The notes: a model not told the origin generated them from the letters alone. A DNA stretch of 53,442 nucleotides from Paraburkholderia tropica (GCF_914484835.1 NZ_CAJZAR010000073.1:1271-54712); one strand, 5' to 3'; counted from the stretch's first letter, positions 33,314 through 41,626 are shown. Program-made: numbers and translations.

Positions 33314-34282
33314 ATGTCTTTTATCCAGACGGAACGATTCTTTGACCTTTACATCGGAGAGTCCTTCTGCGACGTATCGAAGCTCAACGGGCGGAAGGGT
33401 TTGACGCCGGCGCCGCTCGAATGGAGCGAGGACTTGAAGGACATTCGCGCGCGCTGCGCGAAGGTGCGAGAGAGCGTAGGACAGGACGAATTTAGTCTGG
33501 TCTACGACGACCGGACTTTTCGTGTGACGACGATGGTGGACGTGCGTGGCGAGACCATTTATGTGCTGGCGATCGCCGACGAACAGAAGCGTCGCTTCGC
33601 GGATCTTGGCTACCCGCGCCCTCTGTGCGACGCCCTGCTGGCTCCCGACCTGACTGGCCTGGTGCTGTTTGGTGGTCCGTTTGGCGCTGGCAAGACGACG
33701 AGCGCGGCTGCGCTCGCCATCGCACGCATGGAGCAGTTGGGCGAGCTCATCTACGCGGCGGAAGATCCCGAAGAAACCAATCTGAACGGCCCCCACGGGC
33801 CGGGGCGTTGCCTGCAAGTACCAATCCGGCGCGATGGCCTTGATCTCGAAGAACAGCTTGCCCGTGGTGTGCGCTCGCGCGCCGACGCAATTTACATCGG
33901 GGAAATTCGGCGTCCGTCCGAGGCATACCAGGCGGTGCAATCTGGCGTCAATGGCGAATTGATTATCGCGACGGCGCACGGCGCGAGCCTGTCGGATCTC
34001 ATCGAGCGCACAGCCGCCCTTGCATCTGCGAAGCAAAGCAGCGCGAACGGCCTTCTGGCCGCCGGGCTTGCGATCGTCATCTTTCAGCAGCTTGAGGTTG
34101 TGCCGCTTCAGGAAAAAGGCGAAACGGCGGCGTTTCTGAGATCAGACTTCCTCTTTGTCAACAAGAGCGAGAGTGACAGCGTTCGCGCGAAGATTCGCGC
34201 AGGCCGGTTCGGCGATCTTGAGCAGGAAATCGAATTGCAACGCAATCGCGTTTTGTGGTCGAACGACACGCCGCGCGCGTGA
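33314..34282 (+). CDS. PilT-like (retraction-type) ATPase
   Basis: A 322-aa T2SS/T4P ATPase, smaller than PilQ. Walker A GGPFGAGKTT near 117-126, Asp box AAEDPEE, Walker B AIYIGEIRRPSEA, and ATAHGAS in place of the His box TLHT. No tetracysteine site. It lies between the pilin genes pilS and pilV. The R64 pil operon is not known for a second ATPase, so retraction may be a special property here. AIRNLIRE, the PilT signature, is not seen, so the name is tentative. Confidence 0.85.
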   Translation: MSFIQTERFFDLYIGESFCDVSKLNGRKGLTPAPLEWSEDLKDIRARCAKVRESVGQDEFSLVYDDRTFRVTTMVDVRGETIYVLAIADEQKRRFADLGYPRPLCDALLAPDLTGLVLFGGPFGAGKTTSAAALAIARMEQLGELIYAAEDPEETNLNGPHGPGRCLQVPIRRDGLDLEEQLARGVRSRADAIYIGEIRRPSEAYQAVQSGVNGELIIATAHGASLSDLIERTAALASAKQSSANGLLAAGLAIVIFQQLEVVPLQEKGETAAFLRSDFLFVNKSESDSVRAKIRAGRFGDLEQEIELQRNRVLWSNDTPRA

Positions 34283-34304
34283 CTCCAAAAAAGACAGGAT
34301 TGGC

Positions 34305-35627
34305 ATGAAAAAAAATACCCGATTTCGCGTTCTGGCACCCGGTGAGAATCCGACCGCATATCCGACGCGCCGCGCGTTGCAACGCGGGTGGACGAGTATC
34401 GAAATCCTGATAGGAACGGTCGTTGTTGCCTTGTTTCTGATCGTCGCGGCTCGCGCGCTCAATCTGTTGAGCGACTACTTCGTGAATAAGGGCGTCGCGC
34501 ACGACGCGCTGATCGTCGGGCAGGCAGCAAACGACTTTATCAACGCGAATCAGAGCACCGTGGTCACGGATGCCGCGCCGGAAAAGACCTACCCTCTTTC
34601 GACCTTCGCGAGCTACCTGCCCTCGTCGTTCAGCCAGACGACGAACGCGTATGGACAAAGCTATGAGTTACGCGTCTACCAAAGCCAGGCGAACAAGCTG
34701 GACGCCGTGGTGGTCACGACCGGCGGTCAGTCCATTAGCGACGGCAACGCGCAGCAGGTAGCGACGCTGCTGGGCGGCGCCGGCGGCTATGTGCCAAGCA
34801 GCGCCCCCGCAACAGGCCAAGGGGCGTTCAACGCGTGGAACATTGCATGGTCGAATTTCGGCGGTTCGCCGGGTGCTGGCCACGTTGCTTATGCGCTTTT
34901 CGTGCCGAATGCCGGGCTGATGAACGGCTATCTGTATCGCAACACGGTTCCCGGCCACCCCGAGGTAAACCGGATGAATGACGCGTCGATCGACATGAAT
35001 GGCAATGACCTGAACAACGCCAGTTCGGTAAACGCCACCACGTACCAAAGCGCCGGCGGCGGACAGTTCTCATCCGATCAGGGCGGTTCGCTGGAGCTCG
35101 GCGGCAACAACTCGCAGGCGGGCGCGGGCACGCCCTATATCGACTTTCATCTTGCTGGCCAAGGCGTGCAGGACTACAACACGCGTGTCGAAAACGATGC
35201 CGATGGGCGCATTTCGCTTATTGCCGCGAACGGGCAAAGCTCCCTGAAGGTTCAAGGCACGGTGCAGGTTGGTAGCATCGCAACGCCGCGCACCTCATGT
35301 CCCGGCCCAGGCCATTTTGCTGCCAATGCTGATAACAGTGGCCAATCGCTGGAATGCCGCTACGGCCAGTGGATGCCTATTGGCGGTCAAGAGTTGTTCC
35401 AGGGCTTCTATCAGGTTGCGAACGGATACAGCGTGCCCATGCCGACGTGCCCGTCCGGCGGTACGCCGCAAATTCAGGTGATCCCGATGAACATGACCAT
35501 CGACACGACCGCGACGGTGAACTTTGGCCCGTCTACTGGTTCGGGGCCGTGGGTCGTGCATATCACGGACGGAAGCGGAAACGCAGTCACGGGCTGGGGC
35601 ATTGCAGAGACGTTCTGCGGATACTAA
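34305..35627 (+). CDS. pilV: PilV-like minor pilin and tip adhesin
   Basis: A 440-aa prepilin. Leader ends QRG (Gly28), followed by WTSIEILIGTVVVALFLIVAA with Glu at +5, the same +1 Trp as PilS. The body is Asn/Ser/Gly-rich with beta repeats, and the C-terminus has paired Cys, as in PilV tip adhesins that select recipients in R64. The ATG at 34305 has AGGAT upstream; the earlier open frame is noise. There is no shufflon: no inverted segments or recombinase gene follow. Confidence 0.85.
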   Translation: MKKNTRFRVLAPGENPTAYPTRRALQRGWTSIEILIGTVVVALFLIVAARALNLLSDYFVNKGVAHDALIVGQAANDFINANQSTVVTDAAPEKTYPLSTFASYLPSSFSQTTNAYGQSYELRVYQSQANKLDAVVVTTGGQSISDGNAQQVATLLGGAGGYVPSSAPATGQGAFNAWNIAWSNFGGSPGAGHVAYALFVPNAGLMNGYLYRNTVPGHPEVNRMNDASIDMNGNDLNNASSVNATTYQSAGGGQFSSDQGGSLELGGNNSQAGAGTPYIDFHLAGQGVQDYNTRVENDADGRISLIAANGQSSLKVQGTVQVGSIATPRTSCPGPGHFAANADNSGQSLECRYGQWMPIGGQELFQGFYQVANGYSVPMPTCPSGGTPQIQVIPMNMTIDTTATVNFGPSTGSGPWVVHITDGSGNAVTGWGIAETFCGY

Positions 35628-35650
35628 TCGAGGCAGCACCAAAAAGGAAA

Positions 35651-36244
35651 ATGATGAAAAGCACAACGAAAAACATCGCCTTGCTGGCTTGTATGCTTGC
35701 GGCCAGCCAGAACACTCTCTCTGCGCCTGCGCGCTGCACGTCGGGCTATCAGGACTCGACATGCCCACCGGCCCTTTCTGCGGCTCCGCAGACGGCGCCG
35801 ACCTGCTCGACTGCGCCCGGCTGGACTACCCTTTCCGCCGCGAAATGGCAAGGTGCGTACTACAGCGCACCGCAGTGTAACTATCAAGCACCACCAAGTT
35901 GTGCTGATGGCTACGCGCAGACCGGCCCCGACTGGAATGGTACTGCATGGGTCAACCTCATCTGCACGCCGTCTACGCCACAGATTCCTGACGTGGGGAC
36001 GGTTTGCTCGGCGAACTTGCCGGCTGGTTGGACGGTGAGCGGACCGTATAGCGGATCAGTCAGCGCCACTCCGCCTGCGGGATATCAGATCGCCTGGTAC
36101 AGCGGTAGCACGTCAGTCCTGACGGATAAGTGCGGCGCCACGTATACCGAGAGCATTCTTGAGTGCTGGACCAAAACCGGAAGCAACGACTTCTACAAGT
36201 GGGCGTACTACACGACACACGCATCCGGTAACTGCGGCCACTGA
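35651..36244 (+). CDS. Secreted Cys-rich protein at the end of the pilus operon
   Basis: A 197-aa exported protein with a signal peptide (residues 1-25, ending LSA-PA) and 10 or more Cys. Repeated C-x-x-GW/GY and W-x-G-x-x-Y motifs (for example CSTAPGWTTLSAAKWQGAYY, then CADGYAQTGPDWNGTAWV) suggest small disulphide-bonded repeats. Family not recognised. Position after pilV suggests a pilus-associated or surface-binding part. Confidence 0.75.
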   Translation: MMKSTTKNIALLACMLAASQNTLSAPARCTSGYQDSTCPPALSAAPQTAPTCSTAPGWTTLSAAKWQGAYYSAPQCNYQAPPSCADGYAQTGPDWNGTAWVNLICTPSTPQIPDVGTVCSANLPAGWTVSGPYSGSVSATPPAGYQIAWYSGSTSVLTDKCGATYTESILECWTKTGSNDFYKWAYYTTHASGNCGH

Positions 36245-36264
36245 AAGAGTCGCGCGACGAAAGT

Positions 36265-36290
36265 AAAAAGCCCGCCGAAGCGGGCTTTTT
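36265..36290. terminator. Bidirectional terminator between the pil operon and the CAP gene
   Basis: GCCCGC and GCGGGC with a CGAA loop, five A before and five T after. It serves both the rightward pilus operon and the leftward CAP-lipoprotein gene (stop at 36316). Confidence 0.93.
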
Positions 36291-36315
36291 CTGTTTCTGG
36301 CCGCGGTGATGGCGA

Positions 36316-37305
36316 TTAGCCGACCTTCGTGCCCGTCGTGAAGCTGAACGTGCGGGTGAAGGCGACGCCGTTGGTCGTGCCGTAGACCGTCGCGGTATAT
36401 GTGGTGTTCTTGCTCAGCGCCACGGCCGGGTAGGCGCGGCCCTCGTATGCCTTGATGACGCCGCTCGTGTCGGTCGAGGAATCCAGAACCTGCATTGCGA
36501 TGACATTGCCGGACGTGTCGGTGAGCGTACCCGACGTCATGCGGATCGTGTCGGTCGGGTTTGCGCCCACCGAGATCGCCGGTCCCCATGCGCCCGAGGT
36601 GTTCGGCGGCGTGGGCGATTCACCGACGACCTGGTACGGAACGTCCGTCGTGCCTTCGCACGGGTACGTCAGCGGCAGATTGCCGGTCATCGTTTGCAGG
36701 CTGGCGATCGTCACGCTCGACTGGATTTCGGGAAAGCCGTTGTACTGCAATTCATTCCAGCCCACGCCGATCTGCGTGACCGGCATATCGACGAGTGCGC
36801 TGTGATAGACGCCCGACAGCCACTCGGCCGCGATCTGTTCGCCGTAGTCGGCCTCGGTGAGCGTCGAATTCGTGTAGAAGCCGGCGCTCATGCCCCCGAC
36901 GACAGCGCTGGCCGGGAAGCCCGCCTTGACCGCGCGATCGGAGTACGTGACGCCGGTGAAGCCCGAGTTACCCGAAACTTCGCTGTCCGTGACCGTACCA
37001 CCGTTCGCGCCCATGTACGCCGCGTGTGCCTGTGCGGCGGTATCGAGCACCGTGTTTTCCGTGAGCGCCGGGAAGCCACACGCCTGACGACGCGAGTTGA
37101 TGGTGTTGAACACCGCGAGTTGCGCGCTCGATGCCGAGTAGGTCGGCGTCGTGACGTTCCCCGTCGATGCCGAAGTGGTATTCGATCCGCTGTTGCCCGA
37201 AGCGGCGGTTCCGCTTGCCGAGTCACCGCCCCCGCCGCCACCGCAAGCCGACAACATGAGTGCTGCGGCCGCAGCCGCGATGGCCAAGTTGTAGTTCTTC
37301 TTCAT
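36316..37305 (-). CDS. CAP-domain lipoprotein (SCP/PR1 family)
   Basis: A 329-aa lipoprotein (lipobox LSAC, Cys21), Gly/Ser/Thr-rich linker, then a CAP domain at about 60-190 (NTINSRRQACGFPALTENTV, AAQAHAAYM, YHSALVDMPVTQIGVGW) and a beta-rich C-terminal domain. Bacterial CAP proteins are often extracytoplasmic; their activity is not known. It is not part of known pil operons, so probably cargo, with its own strong promoter. Confidence 0.85.
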   Translation of the reverse strand: MKKNYNLAIAAAAAALMLSACGGGGGGDSASGTAASGNSGSNTTSASTGNVTTPTYSASSAQLAVFNTINSRRQACGFPALTENTVLDTAAQAHAAYMGANGGTVTDSEVSGNSGFTGVTYSDRAVKAGFPASAVVGGMSAGFYTNSTLTEADYGEQIAAEWLSGVYHSALVDMPVTQIGVGWNELQYNGFPEIQSSVTIASLQTMTGNLPLTYPCEGTTDVPYQVVGESPTPPNTSGAWGPAISVGANPTDTIRMTSGTLTDTSGNVIAMQVLDSSTDTSGVIKAYEGRAYPAVALSKNTTYTATVYGTTNGVAFTRTFSFTTGTKVG

Positions 37306-37366
37306 CGTCGTGTACCCTCAATTTGGATAAAAGTGTGCGCCCACGCGCACGATCACCACAGAAATT

Positions 37367-37395
37367 ATTATATATACGCGTCGCCTTTTTGTCAA
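37367..37395 (-). promoter_or_regulatory. Perfect consensus sigma70 promoter of the CAP-lipoprotein gene
   Basis: On the minus strand, TTGACA (37395-37390), a 17-bp spacer and TATAAT (37372-37367). A hairpin GTGCGC-CCAC-GCGCAC (37335-37350) lies in the leader. The -35 begins 2 bp past the pilM stop. Confidence 0.9.
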
Positions 37396-37397
37396 CA

Positions 37398-37844
37398 CTA
37401 ATTTGTAACTACCACACTCCCGTTTGCGATTTGACCGGGAATAGGAATGCTCGGCGTCGCGCCCAGCTGCGGAACCACGAGAACGCCAGCCGTCACGGTT
37501 CCAACAGTCATCGCCATTTGCGTTGCTTGCGCGACCTGCCCTGCAAGCGAAGGAACGCGCGCACCAGTATAGTAGGCATAGCCGCGACCGTTCGAGACAT
37601 AGGTTCCGATCTGCGGTGAGCGTACCAACCAGTACGGCACGCCCAAGGCGGCGTCGCTCACGCTCCCCTGCACCGTTGGATTCGCAGTCGCGTATTTGAC
37701 TGCGTAGCTCCCGTAAATGACGAGACTGGTGGCGAGCGCATTAGCCTGCCCCTGCGTCACAGAAGATTGTGCAGCTGTAACGAATTCACCTTGCATGAAC
37801 GACGCAAAGATCAATGTCGCCACAACCGCGAGAGCGGGCCACAT
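37398..37844 (-). CDS. pilM: PilM-like pilus biogenesis protein
   Basis: A 148-aa protein: N-terminal anchor (MWPALAVVATLIFASFMQ), Gln/Ala-rich middle and a short beta-rich end, the size and start of R64 PilM. It starts 1 bp after the PilL-like gene. Role within the pilus is unknown even in R64. Confidence 0.78.
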   Translation of the reverse strand: MWPALAVVATLIFASFMQGEFVTAAQSSVTQGQANALATSLVIYGSYAVKYATANPTVQGSVSDAALGVPYWLVRSPQIGTYVSNGRGYAYYTGARVPSLAGQVAQATQMAMTVGTVTAGVLVVPQLGATPSIPIPGQIANGSVVVTN

Positions 37845-37845
37845 A

Positions 37846-38931
37846 TCAATGCCCGGCGTCGGTGACGATCAGTTCATGCGTCTGCGCGTCAGCCTTGATA
37901 TCGAGCGACGGAGCAGCTGCGCAGATCGCGCGAAGGGCATCGAAGAAGGTTCCCGTCACCGGGGCACCTGACACACGATAGGGATTCGACGCGCGCCATA
38001 CGGGCGGCTTCCACCCTGCATCACGCGCCCACGTCGCGAGCGTGTCCTGGAGCGTCTGGTTATCCCCGAAAGCCCACGTCTGCGTCGTGGGCTCGACTGT
38101 GATTGCGGGCGGCGGCATGACCGCCGGAGTGACGATCGGTGCCGATGCTGCGCGCGTGCTCACGTACTGCATATGCGGCTGCGCGCTGGCCTGGACGGTG
38201 GTCGGGGCGTAGATCGGCGGCATCGAGGGCGGCACCCCTTGCGGCGGCGCGCTACCCGGATGATTGCCGCTCGTCTTGACGATCGCCTGCAACATCGAAA
38301 CTGCATTTTCCGGCGTGAGGATCTTGTCCTTCACCATGCCCAGGACCTGGCGAATCATCGTCAGCTGCGCTTCACCGCCCGGCTCGGCTGCGGTATCTCG
38401 CGCGCCCTGTTCGACGGTCTGCGTCGGCATGGCCGGTTGCGCGTAGCTTGCGGCCGCCTGGTTGGGTGCCGGAGCGCTCACGCCGAAAAGCTGCTGATAG
38501 GCGGTCATCTGCCGCGTTGCGGCGATCACGCAGTTGTAAGCCTTTCCCGAACGAATGACTCTCGAATCGGTGTCGGCGGTGACGTTCACCACGTCGGGGC
38601 TGATCCCGTTGTCGATCAACCACCCCTTGATCGCGGCACCGCGGCGGTATGCCAGCGCCTCCCCGCCTTTCGTTTCGCCACATCCAGAAATGGTAATGTT
38701 CGTGGCGTCCTGAAGCGACGTTAGAATAGCGCCCAGCGATCGCTTGGCAGTCCAGGAAATCTGACTGCTATGCGCATAGAAAGGCACCTTATAGGTCGTG
38801 CTGTTGTCGTTTGCGATGGGTTGACTCGCGACCCTGGTTGCGACCGGTGCCGTCGCATCCGTTACATAAAACCCCGCGTGCGCAGCAGGAGCGAAGGCCG
38901 CTGACACAAGGAAGGCTACTTTGGCGCGCAT
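37846..38931 (-). CDS. PilL-like protein: OmpA-like and TcpQ domains
   Basis: A 361-aa exported protein: signal peptide (to about 20, AHA-G), an OmpA-like wall-binding domain at about 45-130 (VPFYAHSSQISWTAKRSLGAI ... ISGCGETKGG...YRRGAAIKGWL), a Pro/Ala-rich linker, and a TcpQ/N0 domain at about 285-361 (LQDTLATWARDAGW ... HELIV). It would link the peptidoglycan with the secretin. It is the second TcpQ-domain protein of the window. The ATG at 38931 has AAAGGAAA upstream. Confidence 0.8.
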   Translation of the reverse strand: MRAKVAFLVSAAFAPAAHAGFYVTDATAPVATRVASQPIANDNSTTYKVPFYAHSSQISWTAKRSLGAILTSLQDATNITISGCGETKGGEALAYRRGAAIKGWLIDNGISPDVVNVTADTDSRVIRSGKAYNCVIAATRQMTAYQQLFGVSAPAPNQAAASYAQPAMPTQTVEQGARDTAAEPGGEAQLTMIRQVLGMVKDKILTPENAVSMLQAIVKTSGNHPGSAPPQGVPPSMPPIYAPTTVQASAQPHMQYVSTRAASAPIVTPAVMPPPAITVEPTTQTWAFGDNQTLQDTLATWARDAGWKPPVWRASNPYRVSGAPVTGTFFDALRAICAAAPSLDIKADAQTHELIVTDAGH

Positions 38932-38958
38932 GCTATTTTCCTTTTGGCGTTGTGATTG

Positions 38959-38986
38959 CATGATATTATGCGCTCACGATATTATA
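38959..38986. promoter_or_regulatory. TGATATYAT operators in the divergent pilL/RHH gap
   Basis: CATGATATTATG (38959-38970) and CACGATATTATA (38975-38986), 16 bp apart. On the minus strand TTGTTA, 16 bp and TAATAT form a promoter for the pilL-like gene inside these sites. The first is identical over 12 bp to the twin sites before the pilus operon (25792, 25824). Confidence 0.72.
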
Positions 38987-39098
38987 ACAATGTGGCCTTT
39001 GTGTCGCGCCAAAAATTAGACGAAAGTAGCCCATCAGCCTCGCTTCCTTTGCGCGCCGGACCGGAATTTTTAACCCTAGAAAGGAATCTGCATACATC

Positions 39099-39380
39099 AT
39101 GTCGAGCGACGAGAAGCGACCCACATTGATCCGGTTTATGGTTGAGACGTACCAAAGGCTTCTCAAGGCCGCCGGGCTCGAAACGGAGCGTCGCGGGCAC
39201 CAGGTGACGGTTCCGAAGCTGGTCGAAGAAATCGTTGAACCGATCGTCAGCATCTACCCGAAACTGCACAAGGCGGCTATGGCCGAGTCGGAGCGTCGCG
39301 GCGAGAACGTGAGTGCGCCGGCGCTCATCGGAGAGATCCTTGATGAGTGGTTGAAGAAACACAACGGCAAGGTCAAATAA
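39099..39380 (+). CDS. Internally duplicated RHH-like regulator
   Basis: A 93-aa protein made of two similar halves: YQRLLKAAGLETERRG with VTVPKLVEEIVEPI, and YPKLHKAAMAESERRG with VSAPALIGEILDEWL. Each fits helix-turn-helix of an RHH unit, so one chain may fold as a complete RHH dimer. It stands just beside the TGATATYAT operators, and is a good candidate for their repressor. Confidence 0.7.
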   Translation: MSSDEKRPTLIRFMVETYQRLLKAAGLETERRGHQVTVPKLVEEIVEPIVSIYPKLHKAAMAESERRGENVSAPALIGEILDEWLKKHNGKVK

Positions 39381-39391
39381 GAGTTCCGACG

Positions 39392-40051
39392 ATGGCATAC
39401 GGTGGTTGGATCAAACTTTTGGCCGCGTCGATCGCATGCACTGCCCCTATGATCGTGCGGGCGCAGTCGCTCGATGCGATCATGGCGTCATGCGCGCCGA
39501 ATGTGCATCCGACCACTATGGCCGCGCTTATTCGCATTGAATCGAAGGGCAATCCCTACGCGCTGTCCGATAGCGGACTGGAGGGGTTGCCCTGGTCCGT
39601 CCGTCAAAAGACAATTCGCAGCTTCGCGCCGAGCAGTGCCGCAGAGGCCGAACAGATCGCAACCAACCTCATTGCCAGCGGGCACATCGTGGATATCGGG
39701 CTGACTCAGGTGAGCAGCCGCAATCTGGCCCGCTACAACCTCTCTGTGCGCGATGCACTTGACCCCTGCATCAACGTTCGCACGGGCGGACAGATCCTGT
39801 CGGCGTTTTATAGGAACGCTCTCCCCAAATATCAGGATTCGAACGCAGCTTTGCTTGCTGCCTTATCGGCATTCAACACAGGAAACTTTAGAAGTGGACT
39901 GAGCAATGGCTACGTCGATCGCATCTTGCGCGCGGGCGGCATGCCGGTCCCGGCTCTGCGAGTTGCGCAGACCGTTGGGGTTAGCCGCCCTGCCCGCTAT
40001 GTCCCGTTTTCCAGCAAGTTTGCCGTTCTCACCGCCACGGTATCGCAGTAA
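39392..40051 (+). CDS. Second lytic transglycosylase (PilT-of-R64/VirB1 type)
   Basis: A 219-aa protein: signal peptide (to about 25, IVRAQS), then SLT domain with IRIESKGNP (Glu near 51), DIGLTQVSSRNL and LSAFNTGN. Similar plan to the enzyme at 19503-20168, but with a signal peptide and no tail repeats. In R64 a transglycosylase (PilT) belongs to the thin-pilus set; this one, beside pilL/pilM, probably does too. Confidence 0.87.
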   Translation: MAYGGWIKLLAASIACTAPMIVRAQSLDAIMASCAPNVHPTTMAALIRIESKGNPYALSDSGLEGLPWSVRQKTIRSFAPSSAAEAEQIATNLIASGHIVDIGLTQVSSRNLARYNLSVRDALDPCINVRTGGQILSAFYRNALPKYQDSNAALLAALSAFNTGNFRSGLSNGYVDRILRAGGMPVPALRVAQTVGVSRPARYVPFSSKFAVLTATVSQ

Positions 40052-40138
40052 TCTGCCGTAGGGCTTTGGCGAGGCGTCATGCCTAGTGCATGCGCCCGCC
40101 GAAGTCGATCAAACAACCGCGATCAGTGTGCGCCCGCC

Positions 40139-40170
40139 GCCGCTGTAAGCACCCCTCGGCTTACAGCGGC
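40139..40170. repeat. 12-bp perfect hairpin between convergent genes
   Basis: Arms GCCGCTGTAAGC and GCTTACAGCGGC with an 8-nt loop; overlaps the stop of the leftward nuclease gene. No T-tract; may still slow transcription from both sides. Confidence 0.65.
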
Positions 40171-40820
40171 GTAACTTTTCGACGTATCGCCGCCTTCAAT
40201 TCCGCAGGGCTTTTCTCGTCCGCGACGCCTCCCTTCGTGGCCAGATACAGATCGAGCTCCAGCTTCTTTACCCGCTCAACGAGAAGGGCATTCTGGCCGG
40301 CGAGCCGATTCCCCCGCCGTACCTCATCCTGCAACCGCTTTTCGTATCGTTCGTCCGATCGGGACAATGAGCGCCGGCGGGCGATGGAGAACAGGACGCC
40401 GCGCTCCGCGTCTACATTGGCGTCGTGCTGAAACGCTGGCCAGTCTCCAATCTTCGCGCCCCACGACGGCCACGCGTTTCCAGTAGGCCGCAGAACCTCG
40501 CGCACGCCCCGCCCCTCTGCGTACAGCAGTCCCCATCCTTTCGGCAGATCGTCAACGTCGATCACGCCGGGCGGGCACAGATAGAACCTGTACACGCCCA
40601 ATCCACCCGCTGTCCGATGCGGCTTGCGCGCGTCGGCGAGAAAATCCGAGCGTGACGCCTTGACTTCGATCAACGCGGAGCAGTTCGACCGGAAACCGAT
40701 CGTGTCAGCTTCCTCACCCCTTCGGCCTGTGACCAACTCGTTGGCGACGACCGCAAACCCTTGTCGCCGTAGCCACTTTGCCCCGAGAGTCACCAACTGT
40801 TTGTGAACCTCACCCGGCAT
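40161..40820 (-). CDS. Predicted PD-(D/E)XK nuclease-like protein
   Basis: A 219-aa protein with the nuclease core pattern: GEEADTIGF (Asp39) and ALIEVKASRSDF (Glu52, Lys54) with an N-terminal helix (HKQLVTLGAKWLRRQGF), as in MmcB-like and phage proteins of this fold. The C-terminal third is a basic coiled coil (RLAGQNALLVERVKKLELDLY). Possible DNA repair or defence role; unproven. Divergent from 40912. Confidence 0.7.
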   Translation of the reverse strand: MPGEVHKQLVTLGAKWLRRQGFAVVANELVTGRRGEEADTIGFRSNCSALIEVKASRSDFLADARKPHRTAGGLGVYRFYLCPPGVIDVDDLPKGWGLLYAEGRGVREVLRPTGNAWPSWGAKIGDWPAFQHDANVDAERGVLFSIARRRSLSRSDERYEKRLQDEVRRGNRLAGQNALLVERVKKLELDLYLATKGGVADEKSPAELKAAIRRKVTPL

Positions 40821-40867
40821 CGTAGTTTCCTGTTCTGTTATACGCAGTGCAATTTCCCGCGCTTCGT

Positions 40868-40897
40868 GATATCATACGCGCATGCGATTATGATATC
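40868..40897. promoter_or_regulatory. Inverted TGATATCAT operator in a divergent promoter
   Basis: Arms GATATCATA (40868-40876) and TATGATATC (40889-40897), perfect over 9 bp with a 12-bp centre. Lies between the nuclease gene (leftward) and the gene at 40912 (rightward). Core matches the pilus operators. Confidence 0.7.
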
Positions 40898-40911
40898 AAC
40901 GTAGGCGAGCA

Positions 40912-41370
40912 ATGTTGAGCAAGCACGAGGTCAGATCAATCAAGCGAATCATCTACCGCGAGACACCACGATCGAACATGATCGGATGGTATTTGATGGC
41001 ATTGGCGGTTGGCATTGGCGCGGCTAAGGCTCCTTGGGGTTTCGTGAGTCAGGGAGGAAACGTGTTGCAGTTTGCGGTGTTTCTTCTGTTCGCGGTGTAC
41101 GGGACGCAATGGCGGAAGCCCGCCAAAAAAGTTGAGGTTCATGTTTTGAGCGACGCGGCGCTTATGTCTGTGCACGAGGCGTTGGGTGGCGATGTGCGCG
41201 ACTTGCTGTTCTCGCTCGCGGATAACGGGTCGCTGCGAATTGAGCACCTTAATGATTTGATTCAACGCGACCGGGATGCGCAGGCGCTGGCCCGGTATGA
41301 GGCTGACGCTGTTGAGACACTGGCTCGACGGCGCAAAATGTTGGGCATCGAAGGTCATGACGCGCGTTGA
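40912..41370 (+). CDS. Membrane protein of unknown function
   Basis: A 152-aa protein: basic N-terminus, two close membrane helices (about 24-41 and 48-66), then a cytoplasmic helical domain (VLSDAALMSVHEALGGDVRD). No family recognised. Own promoter with the GATATCATA operator. Confidence 0.65.
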   Translation: MLSKHEVRSIKRIIYRETPRSNMIGWYLMALAVGIGAAKAPWGFVSQGGNVLQFAVFLLFAVYGTQWRKPAKKVEVHVLSDAALMSVHEALGGDVRDLLFSLADNGSLRIEHLNDLIQRDRDAQALARYEADAVETLARRRKMLGIEGHDAR

Positions 41371-41398
41371 CGTATTTAGCCAATAAAGGAGCCATGCT

Positions 41399-41626
41399 AT
41401 GGATGCTGTCGCCTGTTCAATCAGCGATCTTGAGGTTGCTATCAACTTCTGGCGCGAACGCTCGCCGTCGCAAGGTGACGAACTGGCGCTGTGTCAGGAA
41501 GCGAGTGCGTTGGCGACACTCTATGCGCGCATGATCGTGACCCACGCGGAATCATTTTTTATTAACGACCAAAGCTACATCGTGCGCGCTGCAATCGCAG
41601 TCGCCCAAAAGGAACTTGCATCATGA
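41399..41626 (+). CDS. DUF3717-type small protein
   Basis: A 75-aa protein with SISDLEVAINFWRERSP and a helix LCQEASALATLYARMIV, the DUF3717 pattern known mainly from Burkholderia and relatives. Role unknown. Overlaps the next gene by 4 bp; AAAGGA upstream. Confidence 0.72.
   Translation: MDAVACSISDLEVAINFWRERSPSQGDELALCQEASALATLYARMIVTHAESFFINDQSYIVRAAIAVAQKELAS

Noticed and set aside
34305..36244. Shufflon at the pilV end
   Set aside because: No repeated inverted sfx-like sites or alternative C-terminal segments after pilV, and no Rci-sized recombinase nearby.
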